Source: Anniella stebbinsi (lineage: Eukaryota > Chordata > Lepidosauria > Squamata > Anniellidae). Taken from it: a DNA stretch of 64,000 nucleotides. Location of the stretch: assembly GCA_029215795.1 (NCBI GenBank), contig JARDYH010000004.1, positions 110,752,001 to 110,816,000 of the forward strand, given 5' to 3'. How positions within the stretch are numbered: position 1 is the first letter of the stretch; every line of letters starts with the position of its first letter. The position numbers and the translations under genes were made by a program. Shown here in pieces: positions 20,672-32,414 of this stretch. The notes under the pieces were generated by a model that saw only the letters and a program-made list of their open reading frames with translations, did not search any database and had not been told where the DNA came from.

Positions 20672-20738
20672 CTTGACTGAAAACATGCAGGTCCGCAAGA
20701 GCCAAGCCAAACACCAAGAGTTTAGGCCACAAAAACAT
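20672..20738 (-). CDS. First coding exon of PTPRC (CD45), signal peptide
   Basis: PTPRC is the leukocyte transmembrane protein-tyrosine phosphatase CD45. On the minus strand, ATG at 20738-20736 opens 22 codons, MFLWPKLLVFGLALADLHVF then S-Q. One phase-1 base and a GTACGT donor (20671-20666) follow. The peptide is a classic signal sequence. From memory, the human first coding exon has the same length class, the same phase and the pattern xLWxKLLxFGxAxxDxxVF. DNA identity around TTGTGGC.TAAACTCTTGG is also striking. The exon is far too short to have been called as an ORF. The later exons (mucin-like extracellular, fibronectin and phosphatase domains) are not seen here and probably lie below position 1. 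A chance signal-peptide-like match is unlikely given the UTR similarity next to it. Confidence 0.85.
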
Positions 20739-20967
20739 GGTTACATCCAGAGATAATGTGTATCCTTACAAAACAGCATATGTGTGTCTGTCTCTGGAAG
20801 GCAAAATAATTGTTATCGCTCTATGTAAATGCCTTGCCAAGGTCCAAATCAAACGTAGGAAATGCTATGCACATACATTGCAATGCGTCCTTATCACCCA
20901 AGAAGCAGCTTCCTCTGTCACCGAAAGACTAACCACTTGTAGTCACGCTCTATAGCAAAGTGATGTC
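20739..20967 (-). other. PTPRC 5'UTR-like sequence
   Basis: Reading toward the ATG on the minus strand, it begins GACATCAC and contains AAGTGGTTAGTCTTTC, GACAGAGGAAG, GTGATAAGGACGCA and ATGCTGTTTTGTAAGGATAC. These align in order with the mammalian PTPRC leader as I remember it. Whether part of it is an intron is unclear: GCCTTCCAG at about 20781-20789 could be an acceptor. The promoter should lie just above 20967. Confidence 0.6.
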
Positions 20968-21020
20968 ACAGACAATTTTACTCACTTCTCTAAAAACATT
21001 TTTTCCTTCTCCTTCAGTTT

Positions 21021-21030
21021 CCAGGAAGTC
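21021..21030 (+). promoter_or_regulatory. ETS-type binding motif near PTPRC start
   Basis: CCAGGAAGTC matches the ETS core (GGAA) with favourable flanks, about 55 bp upstream of the first UTR-like base. ETS-family factors such as PU.1 are established regulators of leukocyte genes. No TATA box stands out here. Motif-level evidence only. Confidence 0.35.
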
Positions 21031-21719
21031 ACAAAGGTTTTATTTGAAGTTGTTGCCGAGTTGTTCTGAAAAGCAGTTGCCATCAATGGTTCAAAAGATT
21101 TGAGAAGGGCTTCTCTTTCGAATGCTGAAAGAGTTAAAATACTTGTGGCTTTGGAGAAAACAAAACAGAAACTCCATTCCAACACAGGAAGAGAGTAATG
21201 CAAAATTTTCCGTAATGCTGACAAAATTGTGTGTCAACGTCCTTTTCTGACAAGACCACACTAGATGATCTAATGCCTCTATAGCAGTTACTGTCTAAAA
21301 CTCCAGGTACAAAAAAGGTTGATTTTTCACTTAATATGGGTCCTCAGATATTATTATACTGCAACTCCCATCATCCTTGACATCTGGCTATTCTGTCTGA
21401 GGGATAGGTATTGTAGTCCAAGAATGTCTGGGGACTCAAGATTGGAAACCACTGACAGGTATGATCTATCTAGTACATGTGCAATACCAAAATGGAGAAA
21501 GCCCATCCTAGGCCTCAAGAGAACCTCACCCAGCCTCACCTGGAACTCATGCAAGCATGCACACAAAACACTGACCACTACGGGGCTTAGGAAAGCTGTG
21601 TGTATCTCCCATATCTACATCCAACCCTTTTTCTTGCCTGGGTACAAGTTACTCACAGTGCAATTCTACACATGTTTATACATACTTAAGTCCAAGTATG
21701 TTCAATAGTGTTCAACACG
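21031..21719. other. Upstream flank with an inverted repeat
   Basis: About 21340-21440 pairs ACTGCAACTCCCATCATCC with GTATTGTAGTCCAAGAATG-like sequence, the layout of a common reptile repeat built around 'ACTACAACTCCCATCAT'. The rest shows nothing recognisable. Confidence 0.45.
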
Positions 21720-22147
21720 AACACTACGTTCAACATCTAAGGCCCTCCTCCGAGTGCCTCCTCCGAGGGAAGCTCTGAGGTCGGCAACAAGAGAGAGGGC
21801 CTTCTCTGTGGTGGCTCCCCAATTGTGGAACGATCTCCCCGACGAGGCCCGCCTGGCGCCAACATTGTTATCTTTTAAGCGCCAGGTCAAGACTTTCCTC
21901 TTCTCTCAGGCATTTGGCAATATCTGAGGAGCCTGGGTTTGTTTTGTTTTTGTAGTTTTTTGAAGTGTTGAAGTGGTTTTTAAATATACAGATTGTGTGT
22001 ATGTTGTATGTTTTTGCTGATTTAATTTTTGTATATTGTTTTTAATTGTTTTTAATCCCATGTAAACCGCCCAGAGAGCTTCGGCTATGGGGCAGTATAC
22101 AAATGTAATAAATAAATAAATAAATAAAATAAATAAATAAATAAATA
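21720..22147 (+). pseudogene. L2-like LINE, 3' end of ORF2 and tail
   Basis: The frame around 21760-21924 encodes the end of a LINE reverse-transcriptase ORF (TRERAFSVVAPQLWNDLP then DEARLAPTL and KTFLFSQAFGNI-stop). It is followed by an untranslated tail with ACCGCCCAGAGAGCTTCGGC and an (AAAT)n run at 22105-22147. Strongly 5'-truncated. The same protein segment occurs on the minus strand at 50411-51300. Confidence 0.85.
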
Positions 22148-22794
22148 GGGATTCCTTGGAAGTGTGCATAAAATTGTAGCCTTAAGCTTGTAACCTGAAT
22201 AATTTTTACCAACTTGACAGGGAGGGCTGGATGGGCATATGATAGGTGTAAACAGACCTCTGGGTATTGGTAATGGGTCAGTCTGTTGCATGCGCATGCG
22301 CCGATGGAGGGAGAAAGACTTGTGTTGAGCTCTATGATGGTGATCTCCCCGTATAGGAATGTTGTGCCTGAACTACAGCAGATATTGCTTATAATAATTT
22401 TGTATCCCCACACAAACCCAGCAACTCCCCCCTCTTTGCCCCACCATCTCTGTTCAGGATGCTTGTTCAGAAAAAAAAATGATGCTGGAATGTGGTGCTT
22501 CCTGGGCAGGAATAAAGAAAATGCAGTCCAGCAATATTTCAATCATTTTATTTGTTGGTTGGTTGGTTTATAAAAGGGTGTCTCTGCTTAGCAGGCACTT
22601 AGGGGAGAGGGGTGCAACAAAAATATTAAAACTTTACATAATACCCAATAAACAAAAGCATACAATAAAACGTATGCGTGGCATTACAAATTAAAGAATA
22701 CCGAAAAGATTAAACGTTAAAAGCCTGACAGAACAGGGCAACATGGAGGATGGGTTCTAGACGATGTGTTCCATGCTTTCTAGATGCCATGTGA
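22148..22794. other. Intergenic, no recognised gene
   Basis: Short ORFs only. A/T-rich stretch 22610-22720 could be an old LINE tail. Confidence 0.4.
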
Positions 22795-23119
22795 CATCTA
22801 CAAAACAGGCCTTGTCAGCAGCGGCACCCACCCTCTGGAACCCCTCCCCCATGCAGTTTGGGAGGCAGAAAATGAGGTGAGCTTCCCAAAAAGGTATCTG
22901 TTACTCAAGTTTCCTTGGTGTGTCATTGAAATAATGGTGCTGCTCCAATTTCTCTGTTTGCTATTGTTGTTTTTTAATTGTTTCTCTTATTTATTTTTGA
23001 TATGCCTGTCATCGTTTATTTTATTAGCAATTTTAATATTTTAGCATGTAAACTGCTTAAGAGATTTTATTATATCAAGTAGTATACAACTATTATAAAT
23101 AGATAGATAGATAGATAGA
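22795..23119 (+). repeat. LINE 3' end (degenerate) with (TAGA)n
   Basis: GGCCTTGTCAGCAGCGGCAC and CTCTGGAACCCCTCCCCC correspond to the C-terminal 'A..LWN.LP' part of LINE ORF2. A long T-rich tail ends in GTAAACTGCTTAAGAGATTT and TAGA repeats (23098-23119). Confidence 0.65.
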
Positions 23120-23196
23120 GCCCTTCTCATAGCAACCCAGTGTTGGACTCGATGGCCTTATAGGCACCTTCCAACTCTACTATTCTATGATTCTAA
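23120..23196 (+). repeat. CR1-like LINE 3' terminus
   Basis: TTGGACTCGATGGCCTTATA...CTTCCAACTCTACTATTCTATGATTCT. The ATTCTATG-type octamer at the end is the hallmark of CR1 3' ends. A second copy is at 32225-32293. Confidence 0.75.
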
Positions 23197-24279
23197 TGCC
23201 AAATTGGCAATACAGAGATATGGTGAGGGAGGAACTGAGATTAACATTACTGTTCACATTAATTTTAATTACGCTAATGTGTTACTTAAGTTTGAATACT
23301 TTAATCATAATCATAAATAATTTTATAACTATAAATTAATAAAGCAAGATACCAGGGCACCTCATGAAGTTATAAGCCATCTACGGTGGACTCCACGGCA
23401 AAAAGAAAAGAAAAGAAAAGAAAAAGAAAGAAAGAAAGAAAGAAAAGAAATTTCATTCACCCAAAAAGAGGACAAAAGAGGAGAATGATTTGCATAATAT
23501 TTGCATATACTACTTTATATGTATAGGTGCAAATTTAGAAAAACTAACTATAACTCAAATAGAAATACAATATATCTCACCATAGAGGAGAAGACTGACC
23601 AGGTGACCTGTGTGCCTTCCTGTTCAGTCTGCTGTCCAGGTGCTAACTGCTGATGGACACCTTCTAGGCCCCTGCTGCTCTCCCTGCTTAGGGTTCCTTA
23701 TCTTTAAATCAGACATGGACTGAACAGTCTTTCAAATAGAAAACATTGTAAAATAGAGAACTGTTCTCTGCCAAGCAGAGCACTCGGACGCCCTACAGTC
23801 ACCCAATATGGAGGCTAACCCAAATATTCCTCCTGGAGTGTTTCTTAGGGGCATCTTGTTTGGGATTGTCCACCAATATGCATTTTGAGACTCAACTAGA
23901 TGTTCAGAGGTGAGTATTCCAACAGCATGGATCAATATAGTGGATGTTTGGGCCAAAGGTTATTTGGGGACACAGAGCTCACGAATGTCAATTCCTTATT
24001 CACAGGCAAATAGTTCATGCAAACCAATAGAAGCTATGAAGGCATAAATTACTGGGAACATTTTGTGCAAAAAAATTAGCCTTTGTGTCTAGCGTAATAG
24101 TAGGGTTCATGTGGTAAAAGCCAAGGACACATGGGGCAAGAAAATGTTCCTGAGGGAAAGATCATATGGATGCAACAGAATGGAGAAGTTGCTTGCCGAT
24201 GGAACAACAGCAGGAGCAGGTCAGAGGACTGCTACAGGCTACAGGCTTCAGATAACTCCAAAGCTAACAACTCCCTCCT
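23197..24279. other. Intergenic with purine microsatellite
   Basis: AAAAG/AAAG repeats at about 23400-23450. The rest is AT-rich with no recognised feature. Confidence 0.45.
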
Positions 24280-24564
24280 TAGGGAAACCATATGAAAAGG
24301 AGGACAGGGCTCCTGTATCTTTAACAGTTGCATAGAAAAAAGGCATTTCAGCAGGTGTCACTTGTAGTATGCAGCACCTGCAAGAGCCATACTAGAGTGA
24401 CCAGATACAAAAGAGGACAGGGCTCCTGCAGCTTTAACTGTTGTGATGAAGAGGGAATTTCACCAGGTGCTGCATGCATACAAATGACACCTGCTGAAAT
24501 TCCCTTTTCAATACAACTGTTAAAGATATAGGGGCCCTGTCCTCCTTTGCATATGGTCACCCTA
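24280..24564. mobile_element. ~320-bp palindromic MITE, degenerate copy 2
   Basis: Ends TAGGGAAACCATATG and (complement) TAGGGTGACCATATG. Same head-to-head layout as 16999-17318 but 285 bp, with a deletion. Flanks TCCCTCCT and TTCTCCCT match at only five of eight positions, so the duplication has decayed or the ends were trimmed. Confidence 0.75.
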
Positions 24565-26279
24565 TTCTCCCTCAATGGCCAGAGCTGCTAGGTACCTAGG
24601 CCAGCATCAGGGGTCAGCATCATCAGGTACCTGCCACAGCCCAGGCCTCCCCCTTTTTCCCTCTTACCACTGCCACCTGCTCAGTCTTTCTGGCCCAGTG
24701 GGGAAACACCAGCAAGCAATTGAAGAAAGTAGAAGAAACAACAGCTGCCACTTCCTGCTCACTTGCCAACCTTTTCTCTCTGGGTACTGGTGGGAATTGG
24801 GCCCCAGGGCAGAGAGAAAGCAAACAGGTGACTGCAGGGTGGAGGAGAGGGATTACCGAAGGCACTGGTTCAAACATGGCTTGACTTTATTAGGACTGCA
24901 TATCAAAAGTGCACCTTAATAATTTTGTTTAATGCTTGAGTCTTAATACATTGTCAGCTAGAATATGACCAACCCTTCAGTTCAATGCATTAGAATGGGG
25001 GGGGGGGGTTCCTTATCCCATGCCTAACAACTGGCTGACAAAGCCATCTGTTATTAAAAAGGAAACTGAGAAATGCTCCAAATTCAGGTGCTGGAAAGCT
25101 GCTGGAGGTTTGGTTGCTGAGGCCTGAGGCCTGACGTGCTGCCCCTGCATTGCTATTGGAGAGCAGTAGAGGAGAACCAATCTGGAACTTGCACTACATG
25201 CGGCATGACTTCATCTTGGCTGCCACAGCCCGATTGCAAAAGGCACCCAACCATAGTAGAAAATGCAGAGAGAGGGAAGATTAGAAACAAGTTGCAGGCC
25301 TGTGTGGCGGGGGAGGGCTGGAACATTTCCTTTGATAAAAAGTTGTGTGTAGGTGTTGCTGAAGAGAAAGAGGCCAGAGTAAACCCTTTCCATTTGCAGG
25401 TGCAATGAAAATCTGCACAAAGCCCAGTTTGGAGTAGGGGGAACTTGAGCAAAGCAGAGAAACAGGTAAAAATAAATAAATAAATGACTGACTGACTGAC
25501 TAAATAAATGGTTTCCTCACTCTGCTTGTCTGCAAATGAAACAAGTCCTATTCCTGCAAAGTCATACCATGTTTCTGCTGGGGTAGACACTTTGCTCTCA
25601 ATCTTCAGGGGAAAGGAGGGGATGTAAGAGCAGAAGGAACAGATAACAAGCTAGAAATTGAGGCTGGGCTTACTAGCAAAGCTTTTTTGCCTAGTAGTGT
25701 GCAAAGAGTCAACTATTACTGACTTTTTAAAAAAAATCGTGCATCACCAAAAATTAATTTCTACCCTAAGAACTATTATGCTTCTCTTTACTGCTTTTTG
25801 TTCTCTGTCAAGCAAAGAACTTGTTTGTTTTGCTTAAAACTGGAGATAGATCAAAATAACTACTCAATTTATTATTTTCCAAAAGGGGAAAATCAGCCAT
25901 TTTCTTTTCCTCAGGATCCCTAGGTGTAACCTGAGAACTGCACAGCATCTGGGAAGGCCTAATCCAACATATTTACATATTATTTCTTGTGTTCAAAATA
26001 TTATCACCGTTAAAGGTAAAAACCTTCTCAAGGTAGTTTGCAAAATGAAAAATATGGAACTGTAGTAGCACACACATATACATTCTCTCTTTTAACCAAA
26101 ACAGCAGCATTAAAAAGTCTGCTGCCTCTTTCTGCATTTTAAGATTGAGAAATACAGACTTCATGCCTTTAGCCCCACCAGCTTTTTTCCTTCCCTTCCT
26201 CCCTCTGCTATTGCTTAACATCCAGCCTGTTGAAGAGCCTTGGAAAACTCAAAACCTTGCTCACTACTTTGTGGCATTT
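24565..26279. other. Intergenic, no recognised gene
   Basis: Contains a G-run (24998-25008) and TAAA/TGAC short repeats near 25470-25510. ORFs are short and antisense to one another. Confidence 0.45.
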
Positions 26280-27060
26280 TGATTAGAGTTGGGGCAAAAA
26301 TCTGCCCCAGGTGGACGCGCCTGGTGGATTTTTGGCCAATGACCTATTGTCCTTTTGTTCCGCCCCTTTGTCTTCCCCCCCCCCCCCACTGTATTAATGG
26401 CGGCTGCCATTAACGTAGTGGGGGGAAATATTAAATTTCCCCAAGAGTGGGGAAATTGCATTTCTCTCCCCCCCTAACAGGGCCTTTAAGGCGTCCGCCA
26501 TTAAAGTGGCGGGGGAAAAACAGCCTTGGGAAAAACATGTTTCTCTCCCCCCCCCCCCCCGCCCCAATGGTTGTGGCCTTCAGGGCCCTCTTAAAAACAT
26601 TGCATTAATGTGGCCAGGGGAATTGCACACTTTCTGGAGGCCCTGGAAAGCACACTTTGCCTCGCCCCTCACATAATAATAATATAATAATAATAATATT
26701 TATTTGTAACCCGCCCCTCCCTCCGGATCGAGGCGGGGAACAACAACAATATAAACATAAAAATCACAGCAGTTAAAAATTTTAAAAACAAGAGAACAGT
26801 ACAACATTAAAAACATCCTAAAATTCATCTGGATAGGCCTGTCGGAAGAGGACAGTCTTCATGACAATTAATGCAAGGTTTTGAGGGCCCCTCTTAATGC
26901 AAGGTTTTAAAAGCGACCTTAAGGCCACAGTTGGCACAAGTTGGAAAGGAAAAGTGTGCTTTCCAGGGCCTCCAGAATGTGCTCCATTCCCCAGCCATGC
27001 TAATAGTGTGCCGGGGAAATTGCACACTTTCCGCAGGCCCTGGAAAGTGTACTTCGCCGA
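26280..27060. repeat. Old repeat split by a LINE tail
   Basis: G/C-homopolymer-rich unit (GGCGG...CCATTAA motifs) in which GGAAATTGCACACTTTC + GCAGGCCCTGGAAAGTG-type sequence occurs at about 26616-26655 and 27014-27052. It is interrupted at 26685-26870 by an antisense LINE tail (AACCCGCCCCTCCCTCCGGA, then A-rich). The same tail occurs at 47018-47190. Confidence 0.5.
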
Positions 27061-27969
27061 GTGCTCATCTGGCCCAGCTCCTCGGAGTTCTATAGTCGCT
27101 AAATTTGATCTGTCCTCATATAGTTATTGCCTTGCTGTGGATTTTGGAATCAACTTGTAACACAATTTTATTGGGACTTCTCAAAGAAAAACATTTGGAA
27201 ACATACCTTAAATTGATTGCTAATTGTTTTAAGATACTTAATAAATATTACTGCTTTAAAAGACTTCAGTAGAACCCTATAAATGTTTGTTTCTCAGAAA
27301 GGGCAGGGGAAGAATAGTGCCTGGCACTTTTTTACTCTGTCTCACCCTCCACCATCTTCTGAGGTAAAACAACTCAGCAACTGTTAATAGAGCCTCCCTG
27401 AAAGGAATGATTTTGTTGTGTTCCTCTTATCAGGCAACTCTCAAGAAAGCCCTTAGGGGAGGATTGAATTACCATGCAAATGTTCTTCCCTGGCTCTGCC
27501 CCTCAGGTGTTGCTGTTCCCACTATTTGCCTGTAAGATGTCAGGAGAGTGCTTCTGAGCAGGTGTTCCCTGTGAAGTGAGACGGAAACTCATCCATGCTC
27601 GCATTCTTTGAGGATTCATGAAGAACTTAGGTGAGGGAGGAAGCTCACAAGAAAGAGCAAAGCCCTCTCCCCTGGCGCATTGGTGAGGGCATTTGTCAAC
27701 ACCAAAGGCCAAACTCAATGTTCTCCTAGTTGCACATAGCGAAGCTATGAGTGATCCTTTTCTCTGCTCTCCTGCAAGCACATGTGGCCCCAATTCAGAT
27801 TGGGACCATGGACCTTTAGGTGCCGAAGGTTTAAGTTTCCCCCTTACCCCATTTTTCTAAAAGTTCCACCCACCCCTCTACACAGGGGAGGTGGGGGCTG
27901 GAAAAAAAAGTTCCACTGTGCATGATTAGGAGATTAGTTTGGCCCCTAGTGGCAGATACAGAACAAACC
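27061..27969. other. Intergenic, no recognised gene
   Basis: No repeat family or exon identified. Confidence 0.45.
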
Positions 27970-27977
27970 CACAGAAT

Positions 27978-28297
27978 TAGGTTGACCATCTGAAAAGGAG
28001 GACAGGGCTCATGTAACTTTAACAGTTGTAGAGAAAAGGGAATTTCAGCCAGTGTCATTTGTATGCAATTAGTTCCTGGTGAAATTTCCTCTTCATCACA
28101 ACAGTTAAAGGTGCAGGGGCCCTGCCTTCTTTTGTATATGGTCACGCTAGTATAGTGCCTGCAACTTTAACTGTTCTGATGAAGAGGGAATTTCACCAGG
28201 AACTAATTGCATACAAATGACACTGGCTGAAATTTCCTTTTCTCTACAACTGTTAAAGTTACAGGAGCCCTGTCCTCCTTTTCAGATGGTCAGCCTA
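27978..28297. mobile_element. ~320-bp palindromic MITE, copy 3, with 8-bp duplication
   Basis: Flanked by exact CACAGAAT at 27970-27977 and 28298-28305. Ends TAGGTTGACCATCTG and (complement) TAGGCTGACCATCTG. Palindromic, non-coding, 320 bp like copy 1. Confidence 0.9.
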
Positions 28298-28305
28298 CAC
28301 AGAAT

Positions 28306-29160
28306 GGAAGATCAGATGCGAAACATATGACTGCTAAAAGTGAGGACAGGGATGGAGCCGTGCATGGAGGACCTACATCCAATGTCCCTGTGTTTTCTGT
28401 GCCTTGTCTCCTTGTTTCCCAACCTCCCTGCATTAAGCAGGGAGGCGTGAATGGAGCTTCTACATGCGTGGAACTGAACATGAGCAGAGCACTCCATGTT
28501 ACTTAGGCTCATGATAAAACAGGGTCCCTGAACCTGCAGAGTGCTCAATTTGCATCCAGCCGAACGTGAGTAGAACTCCACTTCATACCTCACCACTCCA
28601 CACAGCAAGATCAGGGAATGACTCAAGGCAGTGGAGCTGGTGCTCATAGGGCCACTGGGGCATTGGCAGTGCATGTGGCCTTATCCCACGTTCTTTGGAG
28701 GGCTTATCGAGTTGCCCCTTTATGCTGTCATCAACAGTTACAACTAGCCTTGCCAACTTTTGAAATAAAAAAAAAATACTGGTGCCTCAGGGAGAGAGGT
28801 TCAAGGGACACATCTCGGAGCAGATGCGAGAGTGACGTCTGAACCCAACAAGTCTTGGTGGGTCCAGGTTGAAGGCCCAGCTCAAAAGGTTTCTATTCGC
28901 TTGATGTGAGGAGCTTTTAAAAATGCAAGCAACGAGGCTGAAAGGTGAGGCGGTTTGAGATTCCCTTTTCTGGGTACAGGTCCAAATGTACTCACAAAAA
29001 AGGCAGTAAAGTTTTTTCTAGGCATTCCTGTCCCAGCTTGAAACATTTATGCCCCTATTTGAGGACCAATCTCTGTTATTGTTTTAAAGGACTGCTGTGT
29101 AAGTGCTAAAATTGACAGTGAAGGCTACAGAAGAGAGGGTTAACAACCCTTGAACTAAAA
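28306..29160. other. Intergenic, no recognised gene
   Basis: Short ORFs only, nothing recognised. Confidence 0.45.
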
Positions 29161-29340
29161 TTTTATTTATTTATTTATTTATTTTACTTTTTGATTGCCC
29201 AGTAACTGATGTGCTCTGGGCAAGTGCAAGGAAATTAAAAACTTAAAATACAAACAACAAGCAATTATACAGAAAACACACGTAATAAAACCAAGATAAA
29301 ACTAGTAGCAAGAGATAAAAACAATGCAGCGTATAAAAGC
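29161..29340 (-). repeat. Antisense LINE tail
   Basis: (TTTA)n followed by TTTTTGATTGCCCAGTAACTG and an A-rich continuation. This is the reverse of a LINE 3'UTR ending in TAAA repeats. Confidence 0.55.
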
Positions 29341-30440
29341 AATCTTCTTTTCAAAATGTTATCTGTCCTTGCTACACCTGTACCAAATTGACCATTCCTG
29401 AGTAGTTTCAAGCACATTGAAATCTGCTATTATGTTTCAGCTGTGGGGTGAGGCAAAATTCCTTGGGGGGGGGGGGGAAATCAGAGCAGCCGACATTCTG
29501 TTTTTCCCAGAAAGCTCTGAAGGGAGGGGGGGGGTGGAATTTTGGAATATTCTAAATGGCTGACTCTTTTTCCATTCTCTGGATCCAACATTGTAGCGGA
29601 TAGCAGTTGAGTATCTACAGGAAAACACACTTTTAAAGAGTGGATGAATTATCCCTTCAGCAGCTCATTTTATTCGAGAGATAAATATCCCTCCAAAGAA
29701 AGGATTGCTATTAATGCAGGTTTATTAAAAAAATATATAGAGTCACAGTGTAGTGTTACATACAATCTTATTTTTAAACCTGAACTACTAGGAAAAAATG
29801 GATTTCTTTCTTTCTTTTTATAAGAATGTCTTGCAAAGCAGCAACAACACAACAAAAAACTCAAAAGCAGGCCCGCACTTCTAAAAGGACCCATTAAGGT
29901 TTCTTGGTGTGTGGGTGTGTGGGGAGAGATCAGAGTTTTAATATGCAATCTTATGCATGTCTAAACAGAATTAGGCTCTACTTACTTGTACATTTGATGA
30001 AAAATCATGACATCCCTGTATATGTAATGCGTTTTTTTTCACGATTAATTTTTGTTATTGTTCTATTTCTTTGACACTCACAATAAAAAAGAAGAAGAAA
30101 AGAATTAAGCTCTACTGAATTCAGTGGGACGTACTCACAAGTAAACATGCTGAAGATTCAGCAAAATGATTCAAAAATCCAAGTTGGGGGAGCAGCTGTT
30201 TCATGAAACTGCTTCTCCTTGAATCATTGGGTCAATTTCATGAATGGTTGGTTTCACCACTGTTTCTGATCCCAGAACTGTAGAACATGCTCAGCACCTT
30301 TTAGAATGTGACTTGTAACCCGTAAAGACTTCTTCCTGTAGACAACAACAGATGTCCAGTGCGAATGTATGCATGTTTACTTGGAAGTAAGTCCCACTGT
30401 GCTCAGTGCTCAGTGGGAAGTATATGGTGCTGTTTAGCTT
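29341..30440. other. Intergenic, no recognised gene
   Basis: G-homopolymers at 29466-29477 and 29524-29533. No gene or clear repeat. Confidence 0.45.
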
Positions 30441-30543
30441 AGAGCCAATCTACACTACTGTTTTATAACGGTTTATAACAGTTTTATTAACCGGTTTAAA
30501 ACTGTTATAAACCGGTTTAAAGCAGTAGTGTAGATCGGTTCTC
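30441..30543. mobile_element. Short fold-back MITE
   Basis: AGAGCCAATCTACACTACTG pairs with the complement of CAGTAGTGTAGATCGGTTCT. The interior GGTTTATAAC/GTTATAAACC is also palindromic, giving an almost complete 100-bp hairpin. The TCTACACTACTG motif is shared with 39685-39918, 42115-42130 and 62936-63172. Confidence 0.7.
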
Positions 30544-30544
30544 T

Positions 30545-31005
30545 GAAAACAAACAAGTAATGGGGGGGACATAATAGAGATGTATACAGTTATGCGTAGT
30601 TTGAAGGACGTGGATAGGATAGTATCTCTCACAATAATAACCTGGGTTCATCCAATGAAGCTAAATAGTGGGACATTCAAGACAGATAAAAGGAAGCACT
30701 TTTTCAAACAGCGCATAGTTAAACTGTGGAATTAACTACTACAAGATATAGCGATGGCCACTAACTTGGTCAACTTTAAAAGAGGATTAGAGGATAAGGC
30801 TATCAATAGTCATGATGGCTATTTATTACCTCTAGTATTGGAAGTAGTAGGCCTCTGTATACTAGTTGCTGGAGAACATGAGAGGGGGTGCTGTTGCACT
30901 CATATTATGCTTGTGGGCTTCCCATGGGTATCTCGTTGACCACTGTGTGAACAGAATGCTGGACTAGATAGGTCTGATCCAGCATTGCTCTTCTTAGGTT
31001 CTTCA
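30545..31005 (+). repeat. Interspersed repeat with CR1-like end
   Basis: A known-looking reptile repeat: 'GGAAGCACTTTTTCAAACAG', 'GCATAGTTAAACTGTGGAAT', 'CACTGTGTGAACAGAATGCT', 'GATCCAGCATTGCTCTTCTT'. Its last part also occurs at 38108-38200 (+) and 38920-39095 (-). Family name not assigned. Reading frames in it are not genes. Confidence 0.65.
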
Positions 31006-31105
31006 CAGTGCAATCCAATGTGTATCTCCTCAGAGGTAAGTACCATTTATATCAATGGGGCTTATTCTCAGTAAGTGTGTATAGGACTGCAGCCGAAGTG
31101 TGATT

Positions 31106-31300
31106 AGGAAAAGAGACTGTAGCCCAGTGATAATAGCACATGCTTTGCATGTAAACAACATCCCAGTTTAATCCCTGGCATCTCCAAGTAAGGCTGGGAA
31201 AGATCTCTGTCTGGAATCTTGGAGAGCTGCTGCCGGTCAGTGTAAACAATACTGAGCTAGATAGATCAATAGTCTGACACGATGCAGGACAGCATCATGT
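31106..31300 (+). repeat. tRNA-derived SINE
   Basis: A-box-like GTAGCCCAGTGATAATAGC, TGCTTTGCATG, and a degenerate B box (AGTTTAATCCC). Body GCTGCCGGTCAGTG...ACTGAGCTAGATAGATCAAT as in the other copies. Confidence 0.7.
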
Positions 31301-32224
31301 GCTCCAGACTCAGTCTTCTGTCTAATAAAGAGAGAGAAAGAAAACACATCTGCATGTCCCGTAGACAATGGGAAAAGATGTTGAAAAGGAAGAGAAGACA
31401 GGGAGAAAGGAAGGAGAGGATATGGAAGAGCCAAGAAGGAAGTCATGAGCAGGTATATTCTTTGACATGTATGAATTCTTGCCTGCCAGGACTCATGTCT
31501 CTCTGTCAGCAATCCTCAAAAATTCTTCCCCCCTTATCATCTAGCAGTTGTTCAGATACTTGTTTAAGGTCATAGTTGACAAGCAAGAATGGGAAGGATA
31601 CCCAGCGCCACAAGTACCTTTCCCTTTCTGCAGAAATCCCTTCTGTAACAACATTTCAGCTCCTACATTCTATTTCCCCTTTCATTTCACTTGGGGGGAA
31701 AAGAAATACATATCTGATATGTTCAACAAAAAGGCACGATTGTCTGGAACAGTAAAGCAACTTCAGATGCCAAGTTCCTGCACTCCTCACTGTCAATTAG
31801 ACAGATTTTTGTTCCCAATCGTTGTCAAGGTAACCCACTATTCAATGCAAGGCATTTAAATTTGTATCTAATATTCCTAATAATGCCTCCCCCACAAAGC
31901 TTTACAAGGTGTCAGCTAAGAAAACAAAGGTCATCATGGGTGACATTTTAAGAGACAAAGACACTGTGTGCCTGGGAGGAATTGGAAGATGAAGATTCAA
32001 ATTGGTTAAAGCTGCCTTGAAGAAACAGGTAAGAATGCAACAGGACAGGGGGGCAGAGGAGATAAAAATATATATATATGAAGAGGAAAGCAGGCACAGA
32101 GAAGAGAAACAATTCAAGTAGGTTGATGTAGATAAGAAGATATTTGAATAGAGATTGTATCCCTATTCCTTAGGCACAGTGGTGGAATTCACTAAATTTA
32201 GCCTCTGAACTTAATGGTCTTACG
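31301..32224. other. Intergenic, no recognised gene
   Basis: Purine-rich 31320-31440. No feature recognised. Confidence 0.4.
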
Positions 32225-32293
32225 GGTGGGGTTGTTCAATTGGTAATGGTTGGACTCTATGGCCTTATAGGCCCCTTCCGATCTATTATTCTA
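32225..32293 (+). repeat. CR1-like LINE 3' terminus
   Basis: GGACTCTATGGCCTTATAGG then CCCCTTCCGATCTATTATTCT, matching 23120-23196. Confidence 0.65.
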
Positions 32294-32414
32294 AGGGAAC
32301 AATCCTGTGCATGTTTAGAGAGAAAAAAAACACACAACTTCTTTGCTGGCTGGAGAATGCTAGGAATTGTAGGAGGTTTTTTTTCTGTCTAAATGTGCAT
32401 AGGATTGCACCCTT
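32294..32414. mobile_element. Fold-back repeat
   Basis: AAGGGAACAATCCTGTGCAT...AGAGAGAAAAAA pairs with TTTTTTCTGTCTAAATGTGC...GGATTGCACCCTT. One arm of the same family lies at 1512-1550, next to the giant hAT. Confidence 0.65.

Noticed and set aside
22042..22542. 166-codon minus-strand frame
   Set aside because: Crosses the reversed (AAAT)n LINE tail, and the 'YLFIYFIYLF' stretch is that microsatellite translated.
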